Assembly: GCF_029962835.1 (NCBI RefSeq)
Contig: NC_080582.1
Coordinates: 17,616,032-17,680,031 of the forward strand
Direction of reading: 5' to 3'
DNA length: 64,000 bases
Origin: Magnolia sinica
Lineage: Eukaryota; Streptophyta; Magnoliopsida; Magnoliales; Magnoliaceae
In this document: positions 1-10,519 of the stretch, one piece after another
How the letters are laid out: each line of letters starts with the position of its first letter
Numbering within the stretch: position 1 is the stretch's first letter
The notes under the pieces: model-generated
Seen by the model: only the letters and a program-made list of their open reading frames with translations
Told to the model about the DNA's origin: nothing
Database searches by the model: none
Translations under genes and position numbers: made by a program

Positions 1-112
1 TACAGGGCCAGCGGGTCCAGTCGCGGTCCCCGCAGCCTAGAACTCACCTAACAACCGCCAACGAGGAGCGACCAGAACAAGCAACAATCAGCGGGGTCGC
101 AACGATGGGCGG

Positions 113-3100
113 TTGGACCAGGAGGTTCAAGAAATCCGGTCTGATATGAATATGATGAAGCAGATGCTGGAACGAATGTATCAGCAGCAAATGCAGCCAC
201 TCCCGCGTCCTCAAGGGGAGACAGCGCACGTACCGACTGCGGCGGTTGATCCTCAACCTTCCGCGCCGCAGTCTTTCCGGCCGAGCCAACCCCAAGGCGA
301 ATCAGAACCATCTCCAGCGCAGTCGGCCAACGCTTCCCTGCCCCCGACCGATCTTCGACACGAGATAGAGCGAAGAAGGCGCAACCGCCCTTCCATGGAA
401 GGCACGGCAGAGAGCAGTGAACCTTGGAAAGCCGATATTCAAAATTTTAAAAGAGAAGTGCGGGAAGAAATGGTGAAAGAGATGGCGGACATGAAGCATG
501 GCCGGAATATGTATTCGACCAGATCCGAGGCAAAGGCGTCCCCCTTTGTGGACTCGGTAATGAAGGCTCGGTTGCCCGAGAGGTTTCGATTACTTCAAAT
601 CACTCCTTTCACCGGCAAGACCGACCCGACGGAGCATATCGAATGCTTCAGAACCTACATGGAGCTCCACGACGCCTCGGATGCAGTAATGTGTCGGGCC
701 TTTTCTCTTACATTGACCGATGTAGCTCGACTGTGGTTCAAACAGTTGAAACCAAAGTCCATCAGCTCATTCGTTGAGTTGAGCGACGCCTTCCTCACCA
801 ACTTCATCAGTGGAAAAAAGAAATTGAAGCCCCCTGCACATCTGAACAACATAGTTCAAAAGCAGGGAGAGCTATTGAAAGATTATATCAAGCGTTTCAA
901 TTTCGAATCCCTTCAGGTTCGAAAACACTCAGAAGAAACGGCTCTCAATGCGCTCATGCAAGGAGTTAGAGATAAGCCATTCCTGGCATCTCTAGACAAA
1001 ACTCCGCCCGATACTCTGGCAGAATTTATGGCACGGTCGGATAAGTATGCAAACGCCGAAGAAACGCGAATTCTGCGTGAAACTAAAACTTTGGTCAAAG
1101 AGTCGGCCAAAAAGGAAGCCGACTCAGCCGGAGGAAGGAAACGCAAGGATGATCAAGCGCATGATGAGCGAAGGTCAGGCAAACGACCAGATCGAAGATT
1201 TTCCACATATACCCCCCTGAACAAGACTCAGGAACAGGTATTGATGGAAATCAAAAGCGAAGGCTTTGTCAACTGGCCCAGTAAGCTCAGGAGTAATCCT
1301 AATCGGCGGGACAAGGATAAATATTGCCATTATCACCGTGATCACGGGCATAACACAAGTGATTGCCGTCACCTAAAGGAAGAGATCGAACGACTCATAA
1401 AGGATGGCCGACTCAAAGAACATGTGGTTAAAGCTGGGGTAGCTGAGGGATGTCCGACCGAGAGTCAGCCTATGGAAGAAATCCGGACAATTATCGGCGG
1501 TCCGCGAGGTGGGGGCGACTCAAACAATGCTCGAAGGAATCATGCGAGAAAACTTAGTCAGCCTAAGTCCGAGCTTATGATTATAGATCGGCCACCAAAG
1601 GAGAAGAAAAGGGAAAGATATTGCATTTCGTTCACAGAGGAAGATGCCCGAGGTATCTATCACCCCCACGATGACGCATTGATTGTCACCCTGACTATCG
1701 CTAACCGAAAAGTGTTCCGGATACTCGTCGATACGGGGTCATCTGCAGACGTGTTGTTTACTCAGGCGTTCGACAAAATGAGGATCGAACGCTCCATGCT
1801 ACGCCCAGTTCGGACCCCGTTAATCGGTTTTTCCGGAGGACAAGTACTGCCCGAAGGGATTGTCTCGTTACCACTCACTGCTGGTAGTGCCCCACATCAA
1901 ACGACGATGATGGTCGAATTCTTGGTCGTCGATCAACCCTCAGTATACAACGCAATACTCGGCCGACCTTCATTGAGTCTCCTCCAGGCCGTGGTATCCA
2001 CATACCATCTTTCACTGAAATTTTCGACTGAGTCGGGAGTAGGAATTGTCAAAGGAGACCAGCAAGATGCGAGGTGTTGTTACATGATAGCTGTAAAGGG
2101 AATCGTCGACAAAAGTCCAATCAACATATCAACGATCGAATCATTGGACCCTCAGGGCGAGAGTCATGAACGAGGGCAGCCGGTTGAAGATCTTATCTCA
2201 GTCCCCTTGGTCGAAACAGATGGATCCAAGACGGTACGAATTGGCTCGTCTTTACAGTCCCCCTTGAAAGAAAAGCTGATAGCCCTGCTCCGTAGGTACG
2301 CCGACGTATTTGCCTGGTGTCATGAAGATATGCTCGGGATCGACCCCTCTATGGTGACTCACCGACTCAACATCGATCCGTCATATCGACCGATCCGACA
2401 GAAGCGACGACCGCTCGGCCCTGAACGATACGCTATCATTGAAAAAGAAGTCAACAAAATCCTCCAGGCTAATTTCATAGAAGAAATACACTATCCAGAA
2501 TGGGTCGCGAATGTCGTGCTTGTAAAGAAATTCAACGGGAAGTGGCGAGTCTGTATTGACTATACTGACTTAAATAAAGCCTGCCCGAAGGATAGCTTTC
2601 CGCTTTCGAGGATAGACCAGCTAGTAGATAGTACCGCCGGACATGAGCTCCTTAGCTTCATGGATGCATATTCAGGGTATAATCAAATTGTAATGCATCA
2701 CACAGATAAATCAAAAACTACCTTTGTCACCGACAAAGGCCTTTATTGTTACCGAGTGATGCCATTCGGTCTGAAGAATGCCGGCGCAACTTATCAAAGA
2801 TTAGTTAACAAAATCTTTGCTCGGCTTATAGGCCGAACCATGGAAGTATACATTGACGACATGCTCGTCAAAAGTATACACGCGGCAGATCATGTGGATG
2901 ATTTGGAAGAAATGTTTCTCATCCTACGGAAGTTTCGGATGAAGCTGAATCCGAGTAAATGTGCTTTTGGGGTGGGCTCTGGAAAGTTCCTCGGTTTCTT
3001 GGTTAGTCAGCGAGGAATAGAGGCAAACCCTGAGAAGATAAAGGCTTTGATTGATATGGAATCTCCTAAAACCATTAAGGACATCCAAAGGTTGACTGGA

Positions 3101-5452
3101 CGAGTCACAACACTTAATCGGTTCCTGTCCAGAGCCACGGATAAATGTCTCCCTTTCTTCAAACAGTTGAAAGGAAGACAAACAATGGGTTGGATGGAAG
3201 AATGTGAAGCGGCATTCCAACAATTAAAATCATATCTCGGTTCTCCACCTCTCTTATCAAAACCCGAATCAGGGGAGTCCCTGCTCCTTTACCTAGCAGT
3301 ATCCGAGGCAGCGGTTAGCTCGGCTTTGATACGAGAATCCGAAGGAAAGCAACTGCCGGTTTATTACGTCAGCAAAGCGTTATTGCCAGCAGAAACGAGA
3401 TACCCAAGCTTGGAAAAAGTGGCCTTGGCTTTAATAACTTCCTCTCGCCGACTCAGGCCGTATTTCCATGCTCATACCATCATCGTGATGACCGATCTTC
3501 CGCTTGGCCAAGTATTGCAGAAACTAGAAGCTTCCGGCCGACTCACGAAGTGGGCTATCGAACTGAGTGAGTTTGACATTCAATACAGACCGAAGGTAGC
3601 AATCAAAGGGCAAGCCGTAGCTGATTTTATTGCCGAGGGAACACCACCAACCGAACTCCCGGTCAACGATATGCCAAAGGATGTTGCAATTCCAACAACA
3701 ACCGCTCCCCCGACCCTACCCTGCCCTATTCCCTGGAAACTGTTTGTCGACGGTTCTTCCAACTCGAAGGCAAGTGGGGCTGGGGTTGTGCTGGAAACCC
3801 CCGATCATACCTACATACAGTATGCCTTACGACTTGGATTCCAAGCGTCGAACAATACGGCAGAATATGAAGCGTTGTTACTCGGCCTCCGACTCGCCGC
3901 TAGCATGGGAGTCACGCACCTAAGTGTTTTCAGCGATTCTCAGTTGGTTGTTAATCAAGTTACCGGTGTATACCAGACACGGAAAGACCAATTAAGAGCA
4001 TACATGGAGAAAGCAAAAGAACTTATCAATGGATTTCACCTCTGTCGTGTCACTCGGATCCCTCGTACAGAAAACGGCAAAGCCGATTTATTAGCAAAGC
4101 TCGCCTCCGCCGATGAAGATGATATACCCAGGTCCGTCCCTGTCGAATACGTCGATAAGCCGAGTATAAATGAACCAATTAGCGAGGCCGTCAATGCCAT
4201 CGACTCGGAACCATCCTGGATCGATCCAATCCGCCAATACATTGACAAGGGAAAGCTGCCTAAAGATCGTGCCGAGGCTCGACGAGTTAAGATCCGAGCC
4301 TTCCGTTACACCATACTCAACGGAACCCTCTATAAGAAAGGTTACTACGCTCCGTTGCTACGGTGCCTCAAACCCAGTGAGGCGAACTATGTATTACGTG
4401 AAATCCATGAAGGAATCTGCGGAAACCACTCTGGAGGGCGATCTCTCGCCCACAAGGTCCTACGACAGGGATATCACTGGCCCACTATCCAACACGACGC
4501 TCGCAAGCTCGTCCAAAAATGTGACAAATGTCAACGGTTCGCGGCAATTCCGAGGCAAGCCCCCGAGGCACTGACGCCGATGACTGGTCCCTGGCCCTTC
4601 GCACAGTGGGGTGTCGACATCATAGGTCCACTCCCTATGGGAAAAGGTCAGACCAAGTTTGCTTTGGTAGCAGTGGATTATTTCACGAAGTGGGCCGAGG
4701 CAGAGCCATTAGCTAAAATAACCGAGCAGAAGATCACCGAGTTTGTATGGAAAAACATTATCTGCCGATTCGGAGTACCCCGTACCATTATTACAGACAA
4801 TGGAAGGTAATTTGATAATAGGAGCTTTCACGAGATGTGCGACAACCTCGGAATCAGAAACGTCTATTCTTCACCTCATCATCCTCAAACTAACGGACAA
4901 GTTGAGGCGGTTAACAAGATTATCAAGTAACATCTTCGGACCAAGTTTGACCGGGCCAAAGGAGCATGGGCCGAAGAGCTCCCGAAAATTCTTTGGGCTT
5001 ACCGAACTACAGCTCGAACCGCCACAGGAGAAACCCCCTTTTCACTCGCGTATGGCTCGGAAGCCGTCACTCCCGTTGAAATCGGATTACCTTCGGCTCG
5101 AATCACTTCGTTCAATGCGGAAGAAAATGAAGAACTCCTTACACTCGGGCTCGACCTTCTGGACGAACAAAGGGAAGTGGCGCGGCTGCGCACGGAGGCA
5201 CGACAACGACAAGTGGCTCGGTTCTACAATACCCGAGTTAAGATCAGGAGGTTTCGAATGGGAGATATGGTTCTCCGAAAAGTATTTTCCAATACCAAGG
5301 AATTTGGATCGGGTATGTTGGGACCCAATTGGGAAGGACCCTATATCGTCTCGGGCACCATCCGACCAGGAACGTATCGGCTAGAAGATCTAAACGGATA
5401 ATCATTGCCTCATCCTTGGAACGCTGAGCACCTCAAGATTTACTATCCTTAG
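113..5452 (+). mobile_element. gag-pol coding region of the Tat-lineage element (broken copy)
   Basis: Encodes the capsid/nucleocapsid and replication enzymes of the retrotransposon. The gag core lies at about 590-930. It is followed by a zinc knuckle at about 1322-1375 with spacing C-x2-H-x4-H-x4-C (a His replaces the second Cys, as is common in this lineage). The aspartic protease DTGSS motif lies near 1730. Reverse transcriptase spans about 2390-3010 with YIDD near 2850. The first RNase H lies at about 3270-3650. A second RNase H (FVDGSSN...NNTAEYEALLLGL) lies at about 3735-4110. Integrase has an HH-CC zinc finger at about 4405-4545 and its catalytic core from about 4600, ending near 5452. 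The N-terminus is not clearly defined. The frame is not fully open along its length (about two breaks). Confidence 0.92.
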
Positions 5453-5695
5453 CTCGGTACTCAATGTTTAAAGACTCTAAACTAAGAAAGATTAAAGCTA
5501 AGTCAAATGAATAAAACTAAGCGTTTTCTTTCATTCATCAACCACATGCGAGTATAACATATGAATACATCGATTTAAAAAAAAAAAAAACACAAGGGGC
5601 CCTGGTTACTGTCCTCCGGTAGGAACGGTACCCGAAGCATTCTCGCATGTGCCGGCCTCATCCCCAACAGTGACTTCAGCAGCGGCGTCCGAATT

Positions 5696-7946
5696 CTAGG
5701 ATTCCGAGGCTCCTCCTCCCTCGATTTCTGAGAGATCAAGGTCAGGAAAAGATTTCTTTATGTCTTTGACACATTCCAGATATCCACTTTGGAACAAGCG
5801 ATCCCTCTCATCCTCGAACTCCGCTGACTCAAGGAAAGCTTGGACGGCTTGGTCCCTAGCCTTCTCAGCTTCCCGAGTCTTCTCGTTGGCCTGCTGAATA
5901 TGCTCCGCCGCCTCAAGCTTAGCCCGAGCCAAGTCATCTGCACAAGAAGCATGGACTGCGAGAACTCGTCGGTTCTCTTCTTCAGCTCTGGAAAGGAGAG
6001 CCAATACCCGAGTAACCTCGGCTTGCGCTTCATTGAGGGCTCTCCTGGAGGAAGCCGCCTCTGCTTTTGCGTCTTCGGCAGCTTTCCGGGCAAGGGCCGC
6101 CTCGCCTATCAGAACGCCGACCCGAGTTTCGGCATCCTCGCGTCGCCCTTCGACTTCCGACAGAAGAGTCTGCAGCCGATGAGTCGAAGATAACTCTTTG
6201 CTGGCCTTAATCAAGCAGGGAGCGAGTTCAAAAAGCACCATTGCTGCATGCCCGATGGTTTGCGATGAAGGAGCGTTGTAGAGACTGATGAACTCTTTTT
6301 CGCTCCCATGGGCTAAGGCCCAGGGAACCATCCCCGACACCACCTTCTGCAGGACGGACGACCCTTCTTAGTTCGTTTCCTCCCCTCAGGAGGATGCAGT
6401 CCTCGTCTCTTCTTCCCCTCTGGAAGACGCAGCCCTAGTCTCTTCCTCCTGTCTCGGAACATCCGTCGCAACGTGTCCCGAGTCGGGTGCCGCCTGAGGT
6501 TCCGAGGCTGCGGCCACCGTCACTTCCACCCTTTCTTCCGGGTCAGAAATTACGACGACAGTAGGGGCAGAAGAACTCGCAGGCTCCTTCTCCTTCCGCA
6601 CCACTCTTTGTCTCTTCGGCGGCCGAGGCTCCGACAGAAGAACTGATCGCGGAGGAGCCTTTAACTTCGAAACCGCCCTAAGAGGAGGACGAGCTCCAGT
6701 CATTTCCGAGGGGGCCGATTCGGGAACAATCCTGAGATGGGGTCGAGCTTTGAGAAAATCTAAAAATAATAATTAAAAAAAAACGAAGTAAGTCAGGAAA
6801 AATTCAGAAGATACATGAAGACACATTTTCAATTACCTGTGACGGCCGAGTCAAGACCTGCGAGATGAAGACGCTCCGGCTGTAAGAGCACCTTCCAGGA
6901 CCTATCTGCCGGATCCAACGTCCTCAATGATCCGAGAGGAAGCACTGGAGCCGAGCTTTTGCCGCTTCTTCGGAATATCTGCCAGACACAAGCCCGTCAG
7001 ACTCAGAATATTACAAAAATAAAGAAGGGTAAGAGAGAAGACCCAAGTCACCTGCTCTCTGGAACGCCCGAGGAACACGAGCCTCGCAGGACCCGGACTC
7101 AGCCGTCTCCCAGCGACCACAGGCCCAAAACCAACGTTCTCTCCAATGCTTGTTGGAAGTGGGAGGGTCGGTTATTAGGGAGCCGCCTCCGCCCCGCCAA
7201 GCAGCGAAGACATAAAAGTCGGGGTAGTTCGGGTTCACGCGCACTTGGTATAAGTGGAGAAATTCGTCGACTGTTAGCGGTGGCTGTTCCATCTCAGCCC
7301 ACAACACCGCACACCCGAATAAGTTCCTCCACCCATTCGGAACTATTTGCCCCGGGGCAATCTGAATACGAGATAAAACTCCCCGGACAATGGCCTGAAG
7401 GGGCAGACGCAAGCCGCATTGCATCGAGACTTGGTAGATCGCGACCGCCCCAGCAGGAGGATGATCCGGCAAGTCATTCGGACGGGGGAGATAAGTGATA
7501 ACCGATTCGGGGATGTGATACCCGATTCGGATTCTGTCTAAATCCGCCTCAGTTAAAACTGAAGGAACCGGGCCGCTTAGATCATCCCCCGATCCTTCTC
7601 CTTCAGACTCGGCGTGTGCCGACTCATCAACAGGAACCGGCCCAGAGGTTCCCTCGGCAATCAACATTTCCTCTTCCTCCTCCTCTTCTTCCTCCATGCC
7701 CCTTGGAAGATTAGGCCTTCCCGGGCGGGTTATTAAAGACGACCCACCACGAGAAGGATCAACGGAAGCAGGGCGCTCCGCCGGAGCTTCAGTGACCCTC
7801 TCAAAAAGAAAAGCAGCGTTCGCATCAACTGCTATCTCTGTCAGTAAGGAAGGCGATTCCGCAACATTCCAAAAACGTTGCGCTTCGCCTTCATCTCCAG
7901 AAACTCCCTCCTGGGGACTTCGAGAACCTCTAGCCGCCATTATCAC
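5696..7946 (-). mobile_element. antisense coding region (aORF) of the Tat-lineage element
   Basis: Coding capacity on the strand opposite gag-pol, between pol and the 3' LTR. The upstream block (7011-7946) has an acidic low-complexity stretch. It then has a conserved segment (GYHIPESVITYLPRPNDLP... GLRLPLQ... IAPGQIVPNGWRNLFG... VDEFLHLYQVR) that I recognise as the 'putative gypsy-type transposon' family (Transposase_28-like) found in plant Tat elements. A middle block (6386-6703) is Pro/Ser/Glu-rich with basic patches such as PPKRQRVVRK. The last block (5696-6343) is an alanine/glutamate-rich coiled coil of roughly 130 residues. In related elements such a gene is expressed from introns-bearing antisense transcripts; that the blocks here belong to one transcript is inference. 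Function is unknown. Confidence 0.75.
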
Positions 7947-8117
7947 TAAATAAAGAGGAAGGGGAGACTCACCGGAGGGAGGAAGGAAAACGGAAATGGC
8001 GAAAGGAGCCGCTGACAGTTAAGAAAGAGGAAAGGAAGAAGACGAAAGACCGAAAAAGCTCCAAAGGAAATGCAAAGCGGGAATGGCAGTAGAAGTTCAA
8101 AATGCGGGACCCCCACC

Positions 8118-8127
8118 ATTTTATAAG
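8118..8127 (-). promoter_or_regulatory. TATA-like box upstream of the antisense ORF
   Basis: On the - strand this reads CTTATAAAAT. It lies about 170 bp upstream of the first antisense ATG (7946), inside the retrotransposon. The position fits a promoter for the antisense gene, but there is no expression evidence. Confidence 0.4.
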
Positions 8128-8410
8128 ATTGCCATGTGGCGGAAGCAATTAATGGGGAAATGATTCGACGCCTGCATCGACTCCCCCACTCGACACGTGG
8201 CGCACGTCGACTGACGACAATAATGCCCTTGCTACGTGTCCAACCCTCATTGGCGGGGTGAGCGATTTGGCTGTCGGCGCATGCGATGTCAGAAACTGAA
8301 CCGTCTCCCGTCAAAGGCGACACAGAATGCATTAAATGACTACTTATTGTCTCGGACTAAGTTATGAACCGACTCAAAACTCGCTACTCCTAAGTGTCAT
8401 ATGAAACACA

Positions 8411-8428
8411 CGGAGTAAGGGGGCTTAC
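8411..8428 (+). other. polypurine tract region of the LTR element
   Basis: A purine-rich stretch (cggagtaaggggg) lies immediately before the TG that opens the 3' LTR. This is the expected place for the plus-strand primer of a Ty3/gypsy element. Confidence 0.6.
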
Positions 8429-9164
8429 TGTTGGGGACAAAAGATACAGAGTTCGGAGACTCGGACTTAATGCCTCGGGTCGCCAAAGGATGTGTCAGAT
8501 CCGAGACATGGTTCACTAAACCGAGACAGAAGTTAAGTCGGTTCGGACGACACATCAGCGATCCGGGGATGCATCGGGCCGATCTTCTTATCGGTTCGGC
8601 CAGCGCAAGATAAAGCCTCATCCCGAATATCTTGGGATAAGATCCCCGACCCCGAAGCTCACGGGATCGGACGAAGACTGGAGATAGGCACGATCCTTTC
8701 TCCGTGATACTAGGAGAGGATCCCGCACACGATATCAGGAAAAGAATCCTCGTATGATTAAATGCTCCTGCAGATATAAAAGAGGAACCTCTATCGTCTT
8801 GTGGGGGTAAGGCAAAAATTCTTTCTCAAAACCCCTCAATACATTTAGACCCAGAATCCAGGCCTGACTTTGGCATCGGAGGGTCCCCTGCTCAAGCCAG
8901 GGTCTCCTTTGTCCTCTTTCCGTGCAGGTATACGAAGGTCTAAGAGGACGAACCAGATTTTTGCATCAACAGAAGAGGAACCTCCATCATCTTGTGGGGG
9001 TAAGGCAAAAATTCTTTCTCAAAACCCCTCAATACATTTAGACCCAGAATCCAGGCCTGACTTTGGCATCGGAGGGTCCCCTGCTCAAGTCAGGGTCTCC
9101 TTTGTCCTCTTTCCGTGCAGGTATACGAAGGTCTAAGAGGACGAACCAGATTTTTGCATCAACA
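8429..9164 (+). repeat. 3' LTR of the Tat-lineage element
   Basis: Starts TGTTGGGGACAAAAG and ends GCATCAACA, giving the standard TG...CA ends. A TATA box (TATAAAA, 8775-8781) marks the probable U3/R junction region. Everything downstream of the TATA is present twice in tandem (8781-8973 and 8974-9166), making the LTR about 193 bp longer than a single-unit form. The exact 5' partner LTR is outside the window. Confidence 0.8.
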
Positions 9165-9166
9165 GA
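8781..9166 (+). repeat. 193-bp tandem duplication of the R-U5 part of the LTR
   Basis: Two head-to-tail units offset by 193 bp. Both run from 'agaggaacct' through 'gtgggggtaaggcaaaaa' and 'gtatacgaaggtctaagagg' to 'tttttgcatcaacag'. They differ at only a handful of positions, so the duplication is recent relative to other repeats here. The unit starts just after the TATA box and ends at the LTR terminus. Confidence 0.9.
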
Positions 9167-10043
9167 TACAAAACATACATCATTGCAGGCCACATGACTT
9201 GGTGACGTCACTTTAGCAGGGAGTCTCGCTGCTCAACCCGTCAGTAGCTAATCCGCGTCCCCTGCCACCGCGGTTGAGGAAACGGATTGGCTACTCACCA
9301 GCCAATGGGGTGCGGGTTCGGTGGATCCGGGGATCCACCGAGGTGGGTGGGATCCTTGACCATGTGGCCCACCGTGATGTACGTGCCTTATTTCCACGTC
9401 GTCCATCCATTTTGAAAACTCATTCTAGGGCACGATCCCCAAAATAAAACAGATCCAAATCTCACGTGGACCATAAAACCCCTCAGATTACTAAGGACAT
9501 GAATCTATGCAACATCTGTTAAGTGGGCCCACCATATTGAATCTGGGACGTTCCTTCCATCCATCATCTGCCATCACCCCGGGATTAAAAATCAGTAACA
9601 TAAACAACTCAGGTAAGCCAGACCACAGAGAACAATGGCCATGAGACGCCAATGGGTTTTTTTTTTTTTTTTTTTTCTTTTCTTGGGCCACCATGGTATT
9701 TATCTTTCATCCGATCCGTTCATCAGGCGTGACTCATTGGGATGAATGGAAAACACCAAAAACAGCCTCATTCAAAATTCAGATAGGCCAAAACTCATGC
9801 CACGAAAGCAAAGTTTCCAACCTGATGCACGGAATAGATTTTGCGTATAGGACATGGTGGGTCCCACAGAGAGCCTGGGTGTTTTCTGCGCTGGTGTTGT
9901 AGACTGTTCCGGCACATTACTGCCTGTGTATCATCTGTCAGACTGCCGGAGTATCAAAGACAATATATATTGAGCGGGACGCTGGTGTTGGATAATTCCT
10001 CCTTGCCGAGCACAGGCAACGGAGATTCAGAGAAGAGAAATAG
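9165..10043. other. intergenic DNA with foldback-repeat fragments
   Basis: No gene is seen. 9345-9480 resembles one arm of the abundant foldback family (gtggcccaccgtgatgtacgtg ... gtccatccatttt ... agatccaaatctcacgtgg). 9500-9800 has further weak fragments of the same kind around a poly-T run (about 9658-9676). The rest is the presumed upstream region of the RING-PHD gene. Confidence 0.5.
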
Positions 10044-10050
10044 TATAAAA
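10044..10050 (+). promoter_or_regulatory. TATA box of the RING-PHD gene
   Basis: TATAAAA lies 44 bp upstream of the start codon at 10094. Plant TATA-to-start-site spacing of about 30 bp would give a very short 5' leader (about 15-20 nt). A distal start site is possible instead. Confidence 0.5.
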
Positions 10051-10093
10051 CTCGTCCGAATCGACTCAGTTCCGATTCATCACAGATAAAGGA

Positions 10094-10519
10094 ATGGCGA
10101 GCAATCAACAACAGGAGCAGATAGGAGGAGAAGATCTCAAGCCTTCGGAGGCTTCTAGAGACTCGGATGATTCGAAACTCTCCCCAAACAGCCCTGATAA
10201 AAACCTAACCCTAACCGAAACCCAATCTCCTGCTTCCAACACCAGCAGTAGCAGCAGCGGAAAAGGGAAAGCGAAAATGGAAGAAGAGACCGATTCGGCA
10301 GGGACATGCGGAATCTGCTTCTTGGAGGATGACGGGCAGGCGATCCGTGGGTGGATCGACAGCTGCAATCACTTCTTCTGCTTCGTCTGCATCATGGAGT
10401 GGGCCAAGGTCGAGTCTCGCTGCCCTCTGTGCAAGGCTCGCTTCTCGATCATCCGTCGCGCACCCAAGGATGGGCTCTTCTCTCATGAGCGGGTTGTCAA
10501 CGTCCCTGTCCGCGATCAG
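10094..10519 (+). CDS. RING-PHD gene, exon 1 (RING finger)
   Basis: Codes residues 1-142. It has an acidic/Ser-rich N-terminus (about 1-65), then the complete RING finger (72-113), which binds two zinc ions and would recruit an E2. The ATG at 10094 is the first in-frame Met after the TATA box. The frame stays open a few codons into the intron (stop at 10529-10531), so the exon end is set by the donor gtcaga and by the match of VRDQ to VYHPLGN in exon 2. Confidence 0.9.

Larger units (their letters stand above)
1..9164 (+). mobile_element. Ty3/gypsy LTR retrotransposon, Tat (Retand-like) lineage, left end outside window
   Basis: The element runs from the window edge to the end of its 3' LTR. 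Parts in order are untranslated leader (1-112), gag-pol (113 to about 5452), an antisense coding region (5696-7946, - strand), a spacer with an antisense promoter-like TATA, a polypurine tract before 8429, and the 3' LTR (8429-9164). Lineage is inferred from pol order protease, RT, RNase H, second (archaeal-type) RNase H, integrase, and from the antisense ORF; both traits are known for plant Tat elements. The 5' LTR is not in the window, so LTR divergence cannot date it. The long open pol suggests a fairly young insertion. It is a fossil copy with about two breaks. A candidate 5-bp target duplication (gatac, 9165-9169) cannot be tested without the left end. Confidence 0.93.

Noticed and set aside
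3630-3923. Alternative-frame ORFs within gag-pol
   Set aside because: They are shadows of the retrotransposon polyprotein frame.
6959-7498. 179-codon forward frame
   Set aside because: It overlaps the antisense block carrying the conserved gypsy-type segment and has no similarity of its own.
10199-10221. Telomere-like aacctaaccctaaccg
   Set aside because: It lies within exon 1 and codes conserved-frame residues; a telo-box role is possible but unsupported, and it is not a telomeric array.
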